From CAZLYF01 sp964586835 (GTDB taxonomy: Bacteria > Bacillota > Clostridia > Christensenellales > Aristaeellaceae): 64,000 bases of DNA. The stretch lies in the NCBI GenBank assembly GCA_964586835.1, contig CAZPIC010000012.1, positions 1 through 64,000 of the forward strand, written 5' to 3'. The notes below the pieces were generated by a model that worked only from the letters and a program-made list of their open reading frames with translations, did not search any database and was not told the origin of the DNA. This document shows positions 15,511-25,029 of the stretch, piece by piece (the first letter of the stretch is position 1; the number at the start of each line of letters is the position of its first letter). Both the position numbers and the translations under genes were made by a program.

Positions 15511-16890
15511 CTACAGCGCCATGACCTCCATGCCGACCATTTCAGCAAAATCAATCATCTGTTGATACAACTGTCTGCCGTAGCCAAGGCATCCGTATTC
15601 ATTGTCCCAATGTTCCATCAGCTGGTCCACGTCACAGTCCATCTTCAGGAAGGCGTGTGGCCAGAAGGGGATGCCGCATTCCTGGCGACGGGCCTCTATC
15701 TGCTCATCGTCGGGCTCGACCACCACGCAGCGGGCAATGACCAGGCGGAATTTCCCATCCACCCGGCACACCCTGCCCAAGATCCCCTCGCCTGCCTTGC
15801 AGACAAGGCTTACGGACAGCCCGCCCGCCGAACCTTCCGTTGCGATCCCGTGTTGCGCGAACCGGGCGCCATGCCTGTTGGCCAGCGAAGGTGGCACCGC
15901 TCCGTCGCCGATGATTTTGATCTCCCGGGTCTGTTTGTCCAGGCACTGCAGATCGCCGTAATAGGTAGGCTCACTGCTGAGCTTTGTGATCATGATGCTG
16001 GTCAGCGCGGTGTTAAAATCGGACAGCGTGGAGGTGGGCACGCCCTCGTCAAGCATCATGCTCTGCGCAAAGCAGGTGGCTGTATAGTTGTCCGCCAGCC
16101 CAGGAAAAGACTGGATGGTATAGTAGCTGTAATTGTATTTTTGGATTAGCTTCTTAAGCGCGAGGTACAGCCGAACAGAGCGCTCCGTCATGGCGCTGCG
16201 CTCAGGTTGTTCCACAAACTTCCTGGCGATCAGCGCAAACGCATCATCCAGCTCTTTCGTTGTGACCGCCTTGGCCGTGTCAACCAGCTCGGTAGTATCG
16301 CGGGAATCGATGTCAATCCCAAAGGTCTTCATCCACTGAGAGGGGTCCGCCACACCACAGGTCTGCCCCATGCCGCGTCCCCCAAAGGCGCCCAGAGTCG
16401 TCATCTGCAGACGGTTTTTGAGCGCAGAAGCCTGGCAGTAGCTGACGATCCTTTCAAGCTCTGCCGGGTCCTCCGCCGCACCGTATACAAAACGATGGGG
16501 AATGCCAATCTCTTTTAAGGCCGCTTTCAGCACCAAGCCCCCGACCGGTCGCCAGCCCTGAGAGCCGGGATAGGTCCAGATCACGATGCCCTTGCCCGTT
16601 TTGGCATACTCGCGCAGAACGCCTATCATGTGGGCTGCCCATACCCAGGTGCCCGAGAACAGAATGAGGCAGTCCACGCTGTCATCCTTGGCCATCGGCA
16701 AAATGACTTCCTTCGCCTCATCCCTGGTCGCGACAATCAGCTCGCTCTCCACCAGCTCCAATCCGCTGTCCTTCAACGCCTGCCTGGAGCGGCTGATGAG
16801 GTCCTCATCAATAAACGGACTGCCTGAAGGATCCTTCAGCCCGTCCTTGTGTACGCCGTATACGACAAACCCAACCTTTGACTTGATCAT
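15511..16890 (-). CDS. L-fucose/L-arabinose isomerase-superfamily protein
   Basis: A 459-residue cytoplasmic protein of the fucose/arabinose isomerase superfamily. Visible blocks are VDCLILFSGTWVWAAHMI in the N-terminal alpha/beta domain, GAFGGRGMGQTCGVADPSQWMKTFGIDID in the middle, and FPGLADNYTATCFAQSMMLDEGVPTSTLSDF, which corresponds to the metal-site region with the D/E ligands. ATG 16890 follows an AGGAGGT site; a longer in-frame reading has no family support. Pairing with a Gfo/Idh oxidoreductase suggests aldose-ketose conversion in sugar catabolism, but the actual substrate cannot be told. Confidence 0.82.
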   Translation of the reverse strand: MIKSKVGFVVYGVHKDGLKDPSGSPFIDEDLISRSRQALKDSGLELVESELIVATRDEAKEVILPMAKDDSVDCLILFSGTWVWAAHMIGVLREYAKTGKGIVIWTYPGSQGWRPVGGLVLKAALKEIGIPHRFVYGAAEDPAELERIVSYCQASALKNRLQMTTLGAFGGRGMGQTCGVADPSQWMKTFGIDIDSRDTTELVDTAKAVTTKELDDAFALIARKFVEQPERSAMTERSVRLYLALKKLIQKYNYSYYTIQSFPGLADNYTATCFAQSMMLDEGVPTSTLSDFNTALTSIMITKLSSEPTYYGDLQCLDKQTREIKIIGDGAVPPSLANRHGARFAQHGIATEGSAGGLSVSLVCKAGEGILGRVCRVDGKFRLVIARCVVVEPDDEQIEARRQECGIPFWPHAFLKMDCDVDQLMEHWDNEYGCLGYGRQLYQQMIDFAEMVGMEVMAL

Positions 16891-18280
16891 CGTTTTACCT
16901 CCTGTGTTTCTCTGCTGCAAACGCTGTACCAACCGGGGGATTTCTTCACCTCCTTTCACCTGGTCCAGCTATATCTGTCGTCCGCTGCATCCGCCCAGCG
17001 GACAGAAAGCTCAACAACACTGCGGACTTTTTCCCCCGCCCATCCAGCCCCGGTTTCTATGTTCCGGGAGCTTGGCCCCCTTGGGTATCTACGACGTTCT
17101 CCGGCACACAGCCTGCCAGGCATCATTACGCCTGTCCAGCTGTGAGAGCCCGTATTCGAGGCCAACCAAAAGGCTATCTGTCTCCGTCTGGCAGGGGTTC
17201 CCCGAGCCGCTTTCTTCGCAAAAGGCCTGGTCTCCTCATGCAGCCCTGTGTCCTCTGCCATGAAGGAGGAGGCCACGCCCGCAGCTGCACGTCTTTCCCG
17301 CCATGCGTCACGGTTCGTGTCCCTCCCTGGCCTGGGCACCCCTTTAAAAATCAAACGCCGGATCCTTCATAGCCCACACGCAGCCTGGGGCCAGGGGATC
17401 CTTTTTACCCACGGTCTGCACACAGCAGCTGCAACAAACCAGTCGCCTGTGGTCCAGGCATTCGTGCCGCACGCTGTCAACGCCGGCATGGCTGATCCAG
17501 CCAGGCGGTCGACGACAGCGCTTGTCCTCGTGCTGAAAGTACTGGAATCTGCCGGATCCTCCATAGCTGTCGTAGCCCAGACCACGGTCCAGGCCCCAAC
17601 CATTCATATCCTTCACAGGGAAGGACTGGAGAAACGCGCCGCAATGGAGCACAACCGCACGGCCCCTGGCTGTCTGTCTCTGGATCTGGCAGACGTCCCC
17701 AGTCCGAACCGGACCCGCTGTCCATCGAAGGCTTGAACCCTGCGATGGGTCAGGGCGCGCTGGCGACCCTCACACGTATGCCATCAGGCTGCCTGCTGAA
17801 GCAGCACGGCGCTTGCGTGTCTCCTGCCGGCACTCCTATCCCGCGCGCCAGTCCTTTCGGACAGGGCGAAGCTGTGCAGTTTCTCACAGAAGGCACATGA
17901 CAGGCCCATAAGCCATGTTATCCAGGGTTTGGAGAAGGGCTTAGAAGCTTGCTCAGCCACCCGCCGATGACAGCGAGTTCAGCCCTGATCATGGAGCCCT
18001 GTGGATCAACACCAGTCCCTCTATCTGGAACTCCCGTTTGCATCTCCCTGATCGCGGGGTGCATGTCCGTTGTTTTCGCATGGGCTCTGAAAGTTCTCAC
18101 CCAAGCCTCCGCACGACACCCCTTTCTGGAGGATAACACCCAAAGCCAGAGGTTCGGGCACGCCCTGTTCGTCAAACGCCGTCCCGTATCTGTGGCACGC
18201 CCAGAACTTGGCGGCTCCCCCTCTCACATGACCTGCATTTTCAGGATGCCGTCATCGCTCCGTCGCGCGCGAGGTTCCGA
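16891..18280. other. Long interval without a recognisable gene
   Basis: Nearly 1.4 kb with many short open frames on both strands and no convincing start, ribosome binding site or family motif. The minus strand between about 17344 and 17736 gives Cys/Trp-rich peptides in several frames (for instance one with HEDKRCRRPPGW and RRLVCCSCC), which looks like a decayed gene, but I cannot identify it. Composition resembles the coding neighbours, consistent with pseudogenisation. Confidence 0.5.
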
Positions 18281-20869
18281 TCAAAAGCCGGTGACTTCGA
18301 ATACCAGCAGCTCCTCGCAGGATTCGTCCGCGCGTTTCTGGGCTGCAGCGATCAGTACGCCCTCCTGGTAAGGGATCATGGAGGAAGGCCAGGGATAGTC
18401 CGTTCCCAGCAGCTCGTCACATCGGACGCTCGCAAGAAAGCCTCCCTCCCGGGTGAACAGCTTGAGTTCCCGGAAATTGCCGTCGAGCACCAGCAGCCCA
18501 CCCGCGGTTTCAACGATGCCGGTGACCGAGCCAAAGGCGTCTCCGGCGCTCCAGTCGTCGGAGCCAAAGCTTGCAAGCTCGCTGCCGTCGAGGTCGAAGA
18601 TCGCGACCCTGTTGGTCCCTCCCTGCAGCGCGTCGGTGCCGGCAACATAAATGCGGTCTTCAGAGATGGATACACAGGTGATGGAGCCAAAACGGCCTTG
18701 CCGCTTGTCGGCATCAGACAGGCTGGAGAGCACCCAGGGTGCCTTTTCAAGACTTCCTGCCAAGGCGCTGATCTTCATGGGGTCGCTGTTTGCCCAGAAC
18801 GTGATGCCCCACTTGCCCGACGGATGCATGGCCAGTTTCCCGGACAGGCTGTTCTTCATCGTGGCGTCGTCCCCGAGGGCCAACACATGGAAGATGCCCT
18901 GGGACAGATACAGGAATCCGTCTTTGGCAGCACTCAGATACTCGTACTTGTCCTCCAGCCTCATGCCGCCTTCCGGAAGTGCGGGGCTGGGAACCAGTCT
19001 GCCGTCTTCCACAGTAAAGGCGCGGAGGGTTTTGCCGGTCAGCGTGTATAGTTTTCCATCCAGAAGTGCCAGATGGTTGTCAAAGATGCTGTCAAGAACA
19101 ATGGATTCGTCCGGCTCCAGCCAGCGTGGCACAAGCTGTGCGACGTCCGTCGTCACAGCGGAAACCTGAGGTTTGTAGGGGATCCCGTCTTCCGGCAGCG
19201 GGGGATCCACATTGGGAGGATCCAGAGATGGCAAGGTGAAGACGACCGAATCCAGCATCCGCTGAAGGTCTTCTATATTTTCGGGATGCTCCAGCACCAG
19301 CGTGAGAGTGACCCGCGACTCAGGCACACGGGCGACATACTCGGCGTTTTTTGCCCCCCAGTTCTCGTACTCCGTCCCCTCAAAAACGATACCGCCCATC
19401 ACAAGCGTTTCGAGCGCGCCCTTCCCGCCTTTTTCCGCGCGCTCGGTAAGCTGGCGGATTTTCTCACGGTAGCCTTTGACTGCTCCCACAGCGGCATTCA
19501 GCTGTGCTGATGCGTGATGCCACCCGCTTTGGTCCGGCAGCACGCATTGCACGGCACAGTAGTCATCACGATCGTACAGCGTGCCTTCCGCAAGGGTCCA
19601 GCCTTCGGGAAAACGGACGGAGAATAGCTTCGTTTCAATCAGCTCTTCCCCCTCTCCGAAAGCCGGCACGTCCGGCTTGTCCGTGGGCTCCACGAGCGGC
19701 TGTGGCGTCGGCGCCGCGGTGAGTTCTGCCAGCGGCTGCGGCGTCGGCACTGCGGTGATTTCAGCCAGCGGCTGCGGCGTCGGCACTGCGGTGATTTCAG
19801 CCAGCGGCTCTTGCGTTGGTGCCGCGGTGGGCTCCACGTCTTTCTTGAAGATGACCGGGACTGTGCCCATCGCGTAGCCAATGCTCAGCTCTTCCCGGGC
19901 AGCATCCCACTGCGGCGATGAGAAGACATACGTCCCTACCAGCGTGAGTTCTCCGTCCTTTTCTGCCCAGGTAATCTGCTCGCTGTAGTCTTTGGTGAGG
20001 AAAACCGTTCCCGTTCCATCCCCACGCAGCGTCAATGTGCAGCCATCCTGAAACAGGGTGGCTGCATCAAAGTTCATGCCGGCGGCCTGGTAGCTGACCG
20101 CCCGCCACGTGCCTTCGAATACTGAAGGAGGTATTGGAGTCGGCACCGCGGCTTGGTCCTGACCCACACGGATGAATGGGATGGTCACGCCCTCGGACAG
20201 GGCGACCAGCTGTTCATCCCTAAGGAACATCTCTGTGGAAACCCCGTCCAGCGTCACATGGATCCCCCCCGTGATCTCGTACCAGGTCCCGGGGGTCTCA
20301 ATCCCCATGGAGATCATGGACAGCGTACCGTCCCTGTGGATGTTAAAAGACATCAGCTCAGCGGCGGGGATGCCATCGATCTCAGTTTTCAGGTTCCCGT
20401 CACCTTCATCGAACCCGGAGGCCAGCCATTTTCCGGCATATCTGCTGCTCTTGATCAGCGAGAGCAGGCCACCCGAAGAAGCTTTTGCCTCCGTCTCCCC
20501 TGTCTTTTTTTCCAGGTAGAACCGTACACCTTCCGCCTCGTTCACAAGCCGGCCTTCCCGCAGTTCCAGCGCCACAGCTTCCCCGTCAACCATTGCCAGC
20601 ACGCCGTCGGTCTCCTCCTCCCAGGTTCCATTGATGGATTCCCCAAAGGAGGTGACCTGCAGGCTTCCGCCCGGGCCAAGAAGCAGCGTCATCACGTCTT
20701 CCGCCTTCACGCCCTCATATTCATGAAGCCAGATCCCGTCCCCCAGATCGATGGCGACGCAGACCCATTCACCCTCAAAACCACTTGCGGCTGCTGGCAC
20801 AGACAGATACATCGAAAATACAAGCGCAGCCACGAGAAAAACAGCAGTCCGCACAGGCTTTCTTTTCAT
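18281..20869 (-). CDS. Large secreted protein: beta-barrel repeats, Pro/Thr linker, PsbP-like and propeller-like parts
   Basis: An 862-residue exported protein of unknown function. Residues 1-29 are a signal peptide ending at AAASG. Three related segments of about 95 residues follow, each starting FEGEW, YAGKW or FEGTW and rich in beta strands (lipocalin-like pattern). Then come four 12-residue repeats of the form PTPQPLAEITAV, a domain starting KLFSVRFPEGWTL that resembles surface PsbP/DUF1795-type modules, and a C-terminal 270-residue part with regularly spaced short strands (ILDLDGSELASFGSDD, LLVLDGNFRELKLF) resembling an NHL/WD-like propeller. ATG 20869 follows GGAGGT at eight bases. No anchor or cell-wall motif is visible. 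Confidence 0.75.
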   Translation of the reverse strand: MKRKPVRTAVFLVAALVFSMYLSVPAAASGFEGEWVCVAIDLGDGIWLHEYEGVKAEDVMTLLLGPGGSLQVTSFGESINGTWEEETDGVLAMVDGEAVALELREGRLVNEAEGVRFYLEKKTGETEAKASSGGLLSLIKSSRYAGKWLASGFDEGDGNLKTEIDGIPAAELMSFNIHRDGTLSMISMGIETPGTWYEITGGIHVTLDGVSTEMFLRDEQLVALSEGVTIPFIRVGQDQAAVPTPIPPSVFEGTWRAVSYQAAGMNFDAATLFQDGCTLTLRGDGTGTVFLTKDYSEQITWAEKDGELTLVGTYVFSSPQWDAAREELSIGYAMGTVPVIFKKDVEPTAAPTQEPLAEITAVPTPQPLAEITAVPTPQPLAELTAAPTPQPLVEPTDKPDVPAFGEGEELIETKLFSVRFPEGWTLAEGTLYDRDDYCAVQCVLPDQSGWHHASAQLNAAVGAVKGYREKIRQLTERAEKGGKGALETLVMGGIVFEGTEYENWGAKNAEYVARVPESRVTLTLVLEHPENIEDLQRMLDSVVFTLPSLDPPNVDPPLPEDGIPYKPQVSAVTTDVAQLVPRWLEPDESIVLDSIFDNHLALLDGKLYTLTGKTLRAFTVEDGRLVPSPALPEGGMRLEDKYEYLSAAKDGFLYLSQGIFHVLALGDDATMKNSLSGKLAMHPSGKWGITFWANSDPMKISALAGSLEKAPWVLSSLSDADKRQGRFGSITCVSISEDRIYVAGTDALQGGTNRVAIFDLDGSELASFGSDDWSAGDAFGSVTGIVETAGGLLVLDGNFRELKLFTREGGFLASVRCDELLGTDYPWPSSMIPYQEGVLIAAAQKRADESCEELLVFEVTGF
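19695..19838 (-). repeat. Four 36-bp tandem repeats encoding a Pro/Thr linker
   Basis: The hexamer AGCGGC recurs at 19695, 19731, 19767 and 19803, exactly 36 bases apart. The middle copies are nearly identical and the outer ones diverged. Each copy encodes a 12-residue PTPQPLAEITAV-like unit. The unit length keeps the reading frame, so copy number can vary without breaking the protein. Confidence 0.85.
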
Positions 20870-20963
20870 GAGATGATACCTCCGGCATGTCATGTGTACA
20901 TCTGGAAGCTGAGACTACAGCTGAAAGGGCAAGCAGCGCCCTGGAAGGATATTCCTTGTGGAG

Positions 20964-20992
20964 AGTATAGGCCCGGCCCCTCCATCCGTCAA
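20964..20992 (-). promoter_or_regulatory. Promoter of the large secreted protein gene
   Basis: On the minus strand, TTGACG (20992-20987) and TATACT (20969-20964) lie 17 bases apart, about 95 bases before ATG 20869. Confidence 0.65.
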
Positions 20993-21031
20993 CAGCCCGG
21001 CAGCCCCACAACCCCGACACCGTAAGTCCGC

Positions 21032-21067
21032 TTGACCCAGGCAGCCATGCCCGTTAGCATGGCTGTC
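21032..21067 (+). promoter_or_regulatory. Putative promoter with overlapping inverted repeat before the DMT gene
   Basis: TTGACC (21032-21037) and TAGCAT (21055-21060) are 17 bases apart. CAGCCATGC and GCATGGCTG form a 9-base inverted repeat over the spacer and -10 box, which could be an operator or a short hairpin in the leader. Confidence 0.45.
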
Positions 21068-21090
21068 AGTGTTCTGTCGGAGGAGTGCGA

Positions 21091-22023
21091 ATGGAACGTT
21101 CCGAACACGGCCACCCTGCCTTTCCCGGGCGCAACCGCATCCTGTTCGTCATCGCCATGATGGCCTTTGGAACGGTCGGTCTCTTCGTGCGACGCATCCC
21201 GCTCCCCTCTGCGGAGATCGCCCTGTACAGGGCGGTGATCGCCATGGGAACCCTCAGCCTTATCCTGTCCATCTCAGGGCGCTTCCGGGTGCTGCGTGCT
21301 ATGGGGCCCGGGCTGTGGAAGTACGCCCTGTCCGGTGCGGTAATGGCTGGCAACTGGATCCTTCTGTTTGAGGCTTACGCACATACCAGCATCGCCCTTG
21401 CAACCCTGAGCTATTACGCAGCCCCCTCCCTGGTGGTCATCGCGAGCGTGTTTTTGCTGAAAGAAAAGCTGTCGTTGCGGCAGCTTCTCTTCTTCGCGCT
21501 CAGCACGCTGGGCCTCGTGCTTATGATGGGAGTCAGTGGCGGCAATCGCAGCGACCTGACAGGCGTGTTGCTGGGGGGGTGCTCGGCTGTTCTCTATGCG
21601 GGCGTCGTCATGATCAACAAGGTCTCGGGAGACTGCGACGGCATCGCGCGCACGTTTGTGCAATTCGCAGGAGCCATCACGGTGCTCGTCCCCCTGATTG
21701 CCTTCGGTGAAGGCTTTCATCTGTCAGCCCTCGATGGAAGCGCCTGGTCCTCTTTGTTGATCCTCGGCGCAGTGCATACAGGCCTTTGCTACTGTCTGTA
21801 TTTCGTCTCACTGACCCGGCTGAAGGGACAGCAGGTCGCCATCCTCAGCTATCTGGATCCGCTGGTAGCCGTGCTGCTCAGCGTGCTCCTTCTGGGGGAA
21901 CGGATTGGTTCCTGGCAGTTGCTGGGAGGCGCGACCATGCTGCTATTCGCCATGCTCAACGAAGCCGTCGGCCGAAGAGGCAAGGCCCGCGTCCCTCGCC
22001 GTACCCGCCGGCGCGAGGGCTAA
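21091..22023 (+). CDS. EamA/DMT-superfamily transporter
   Basis: A 310-residue protein with about ten hydrophobic segments arranged as two EamA repeats. Typical features are the segment ATLSYYAAPSLVVIASVFLLKEKLS at the end of the first repeat and QQVAILSYLDPLVAVLLSVLLLGERI at the end of the second. The family exports or imports small metabolites, including amino acids and sugars. ATG 21091 follows CGGAGGA; the GTG at 21085 overlaps the ribosome binding site. The substrate is unknown. Confidence 0.87.
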   Translation: MERSEHGHPAFPGRNRILFVIAMMAFGTVGLFVRRIPLPSAEIALYRAVIAMGTLSLILSISGRFRVLRAMGPGLWKYALSGAVMAGNWILLFEAYAHTSIALATLSYYAAPSLVVIASVFLLKEKLSLRQLLFFALSTLGLVLMMGVSGGNRSDLTGVLLGGCSAVLYAGVVMINKVSGDCDGIARTFVQFAGAITVLVPLIAFGEGFHLSALDGSAWSSLLILGAVHTGLCYCLYFVSLTRLKGQQVAILSYLDPLVAVLLSVLLLGERIGSWQLLGGATMLLFAMLNEAVGRRGKARVPRRTRRREG

Positions 22024-22102
22024 CCCTGAAACGACAGGAAAACACCGCGCATCATCGCCCGATTTTTTCATGCGAGCTCATGCAAAAAGGCGCATGGGCG
22101 CG

Positions 22103-22786
22103 TCATGATCCCTCCTGGATAAAGGCACGGCAGGGCGATGCGCAGGAGTTTTCCAGCCTCAGCGGAAGGATGCTCAGCTTGACCCGGGCAGGGCTCACGG
22201 ATTTCAGGTTCATCAATCCCGCAAGCATGAGAATGTCCTGCTCGTAGAACTTCGGAAAAAATCCGGAGGGGTGTGTGAGGTCTTCCCAGGAAGAGGTGTC
22301 CGTCCCGATGACACAGGGGCGTTTTTCCAGCAGCCACATGAATGCCTGATAGTTGAAGTACGGGGACTTCGGAAAGTGATCCTGTGAAAACCACATCGCA
22401 TCTCCCCAGCCGACCCCGACCAAAATGGCGTCTCCCTCCCGGATCAGCCCGCTGTTCGGGCAGGCCTGAAGGTCCTCCAGGGTCACGCGCAGGCGTCCGT
22501 TCTCATCCTCTTTTGCGGTTTCGATATTCAGTACGACGCAGTCGAGGCCCACAAGCCTTTCCAGAGGAACATCCCCGATGAGATAGCTGTTTTCATAGCC
22601 CAAAAAGTGCGCGGGAGTCTCCACATAGGTGCCTGTCAGTGCATGCAGGCCTTCGACGGCGGTATAGGAAAAGTCTCCAAAGCCCTCCTTGTATCCAGTC
22701 CGTGCCTCGATGTTCAGGACCGGGAAAGGATCTCCAAACTGCCACATATCGTTTGACAGGGGCCCGGTTAAGTCAACGAGCTTCAT
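22103..22786 (-). CDS. Cyclase (kynurenine formamidase-like) family protein with altered metal motif
   Basis: A 227-residue protein of the cyclase/KynB fold. The opening MKLVDLTGPLSNDMWQFGDPFP and the later VLVGVGWGDAMW and PCVIGTDTSSWED blocks are family-like. The metal-binding HxGTHxDxPxH signature reads LTGTYVETPAH (residues 50-60). Both early His ligands are replaced by Leu and Tyr and the Asp by Glu, leaving only the last His. It is the last gene of the LacI-kinase-ABC operon, 103 bases after the binding protein gene, so it probably acts on the same sugar-derived metabolite (for example a lactone or lactam). The start at ATG 22786 is the first codon with family similarity. Confidence 0.75.
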   Translation of the reverse strand: MKLVDLTGPLSNDMWQFGDPFPVLNIEARTGYKEGFGDFSYTAVEGLHALTGTYVETPAHFLGYENSYLIGDVPLERLVGLDCVVLNIETAKEDENGRLRVTLEDLQACPNSGLIREGDAILVGVGWGDAMWFSQDHFPKSPYFNYQAFMWLLEKRPCVIGTDTSSWEDLTHPSGFFPKFYEQDILMLAGLMNLKSVSPARVKLSILPLRLENSCASPCRAFIQEGS

Positions 22787-22888
22787 ACGCTCCCGCCTTT
22801 CATACAAGGGGGTGGCTATGAACCACCCCCTCCATCCATTCGTGCCGGTCATGATGGTCCCGGTCCACAAATCAGCGCCGACGGCTTA

Positions 22889-23911
22889 TCAGAAGTTGAA
22901 GTCGTTGATGTTTTCCTTCGTGTACTCCTGCAGCTCATTGTAACGGAACTCGTCCGCGGAGAACTGTATCGCGTCCGGGAACCCGGGGATCTCAAAGGGT
23001 TCTCCAAAGGGGAAGGTCTTTCCATTCAGCACTTCGTTCGCCAGCGTTACTGCAAAACGGCCCCATTTCGCTGGGGACCACAGCATCGCGCCTCCGATGA
23101 TCGACCCGTTTTCAAAGCCGGGCTTGGCGAGGTTCGGCGTGGTCATCCCGGTTCCATATACTTCGCCGATGCGTCCTTCAGCAGCGATTGCCTCGGCAAT
23201 AGGCGCCAGCGCGTCGGAGGCGTTAGACATGATCACCTTCAAGTCCGGGTTTGCCTGCATGAGGGATGCGGCAGCGTTGTAGTTCTTCAGCGCGTCCGAT
23301 TCCCCCGACTCAAGGCCCATGAACTGAAGGCCCGGATACTTCTCGTTGGCGTATTCCACCATATAGTTGGCCCGCGCAACCATCAGTTCGGAGGTCAGCG
23401 ACGAGGTGATCATCGCCCACTCATAGCTGTCGCCCAGCGTCTCCAGGTGGGCATGATACATACACTCCACCATGAAGGCACCCATTTCTTCATTGCTGCA
23501 CAGGTTGGCAAAGTAGTCACGCCCTGCGGGGTCAGCGACGTCCAGGTCCCACGTGATTACAACGATGCCGGCTGCGCGTGCCTTTTCCAGCGTGGGAACA
23601 ACAGCGTGCGAGTCCATGCAGGTGACGATCAGGGCCTTGATGCCCTTGGTGATCAGATCGTCGATGATGGAGATCTGACCGGGCGTATCGTTGGAAGCAG
23701 GCCCATAGTATCCGATGGACATGCCAATCGCGTCCGCGGCAGCCTTCGCGCCGCTCCAGGCGTCATCAAAATAGGGGATCCCTGTCATGAAGGTAACAAA
23801 CGCAACATCGACGGACGCGTCCACTTCAGTCTGAATGTCCTCTGCAAGCGCGCCTGCACTGATTGAAAGCAGCAGGGCGGCCATAAGAACCAACGAGAGT
23901 AGTTTCTTCAT
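22889..23911 (-). CDS. Ribose-type ABC importer solute-binding protein
   Basis: A 340-residue periplasmic-binding-protein type I (RbsB-like). Residues 1-23 are a signal peptide ending AGALAE with no lipobox cysteine. Blocks include DVAFVTFMTGIPYFDDAWSGAKAAAD near the start of the mature protein, IDDLITKGIKALIVTCMD, and AAGIVVITWDLDVADPAGRDYF, which forms the sugar cleft in this family. An AGGAGGAAG site precedes ATG 23911. It is encoded downstream of two permeases and an ATPase, and a furanose, pentose or polyol ligand is likely. Confidence 0.88.
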   Translation of the reverse strand: MKKLLSLVLMAALLLSISAGALAEDIQTEVDASVDVAFVTFMTGIPYFDDAWSGAKAAADAIGMSIGYYGPASNDTPGQISIIDDLITKGIKALIVTCMDSHAVVPTLEKARAAGIVVITWDLDVADPAGRDYFANLCSNEEMGAFMVECMYHAHLETLGDSYEWAMITSSLTSELMVARANYMVEYANEKYPGLQFMGLESGESDALKNYNAAASLMQANPDLKVIMSNASDALAPIAEAIAAEGRIGEVYGTGMTTPNLAKPGFENGSIIGGAMLWSPAKWGRFAVTLANEVLNGKTFPFGEPFEIPGFPDAIQFSADEFRYNELQEYTKENINDFNF

Positions 23912-24057
23912 GGTCTTCCTCCTTCTATATTGGGTTTTCCGACCCGGATCTGCGCACGCACACGGGAAACGGGTCGGCTGGTCCCCCATGCGCGACGTGT
24001 CATGCCTTCAAACACCCCCTGTCATCAAAGCTACACGGCGCTCAAGCAGAAAAGGCC

Positions 24058-25029
24058 TCATCCAGCCTTCCTGCTTGCCGCTTTTAATCCGGGAATCCAC
24101 GGGAGGATCATCCTGAAATTGCGAAGTATCAGGATCACAATCAGAAGCACGCCGGTTGCAACCTGCTTGTAGTACTGGGACAGATTGATCATCGTGAACC
24201 CAGAGGTCATCAACGTGAAGATCATGACGCCAAGCAAAACGCTGCCAATGCTGCCCGAACCGCCCTTGATGCTGACACCGCCAAACACTGCCGCTGTCAC
24301 CGCCTGCAGTACATAGGCTTCCGCGATGTCCGCGCGCCCTGAAGCCATGCGAGAGCCCAGGATCAGGGCACCCAGAAAGCACATCGCAGCGGAAAAGACA
24401 TGCACCAGCAGGATATCGCGCCGATAGTCGATGCCGGTAAAACGCGCAACCTCCCGGGAGGTTCCGATCAGGTACCAGTTTCTTCCAAGGCGCGTGCGGT
24501 TCAGCAGGATAGAGACCAAGACAAGCGTCACCGCCAGCAGGACAATCCCAAAGGGAAGCGTTCCAAGATCGCTTTTCCCAAAGTATTTGTAAGCCTGTTC
24601 GTTGGCACCAATGGCCTGCCCCTTTGTCAGAACCAGAGCGATGCCATAGATCAGTGAGGAGGTCCCAAGCGTGGCGAGCATTCCCGGTATCTGCATGTAC
24701 CCGACAAGCAGTCCGTTGATCACTCCGAAAAAAAGCAGTGCCACGAGGCTCAGCACCATGGCCACCGCCACCGGCAAGCCGTTGCGGATCAGCAGCGCCA
24801 GGAGGACGGTTCCAAACCCCGTCATGGAGCCCACAGAGTAATCGAAGTTGCCGGATATGATGGTGGCAGCCAGGCCGAAGGTCAAAAACGCCAGCACAAC
24901 CCCGTTGTTAATATACTGCATCAGATTGACCGGTCGTAAAAAGGCAGGGTTGATCCGGCCAAACACCAGCGACACGCCGACAAGCAGCACAAACATGCCA
25001 AGGTTCAGCTTTTTCCAGATGCTTTTCAT
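24058..25029 (-). CDS. Ribose-type ABC importer permease 2 (RbsC-like)
   Basis: A 323-residue RbsC-family permease with 8 to 10 hydrophobic spans. It contains FDYSVGSMTGFGTVLLALL, which matches the conserved IDLSVG region, and GSRMASGRADIAEAYVLQAVTAAVFGGVSIKGGSGSIGSVLLG, the family signature near the C-terminus. It overlaps the upstream permease by ATGA. Two different permeases in the operon suggest a heterodimeric channel, as in AI-2 and some rhamnose importers. Confidence 0.87.
   Translation of the reverse strand: MKSIWKKLNLGMFVLLVGVSLVFGRINPAFLRPVNLMQYINNGVVLAFLTFGLAATIISGNFDYSVGSMTGFGTVLLALLIRNGLPVAVAMVLSLVALLFFGVINGLLVGYMQIPGMLATLGTSSLIYGIALVLTKGQAIGANEQAYKYFGKSDLGTLPFGIVLLAVTLVLVSILLNRTRLGRNWYLIGTSREVARFTGIDYRRDILLVHVFSAAMCFLGALILGSRMASGRADIAEAYVLQAVTAAVFGGVSIKGGSGSIGSVLLGVMIFTLMTSGFTMINLSQYYKQVATGVLLIVILILRNFRMILPWIPGLKAASRKAG

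Noticed and set aside
19695..19838. CRISPR-like repeat array
   Set aside because: The 36-bp units are contiguous without spacers and encode an in-frame Pro/Thr linker.
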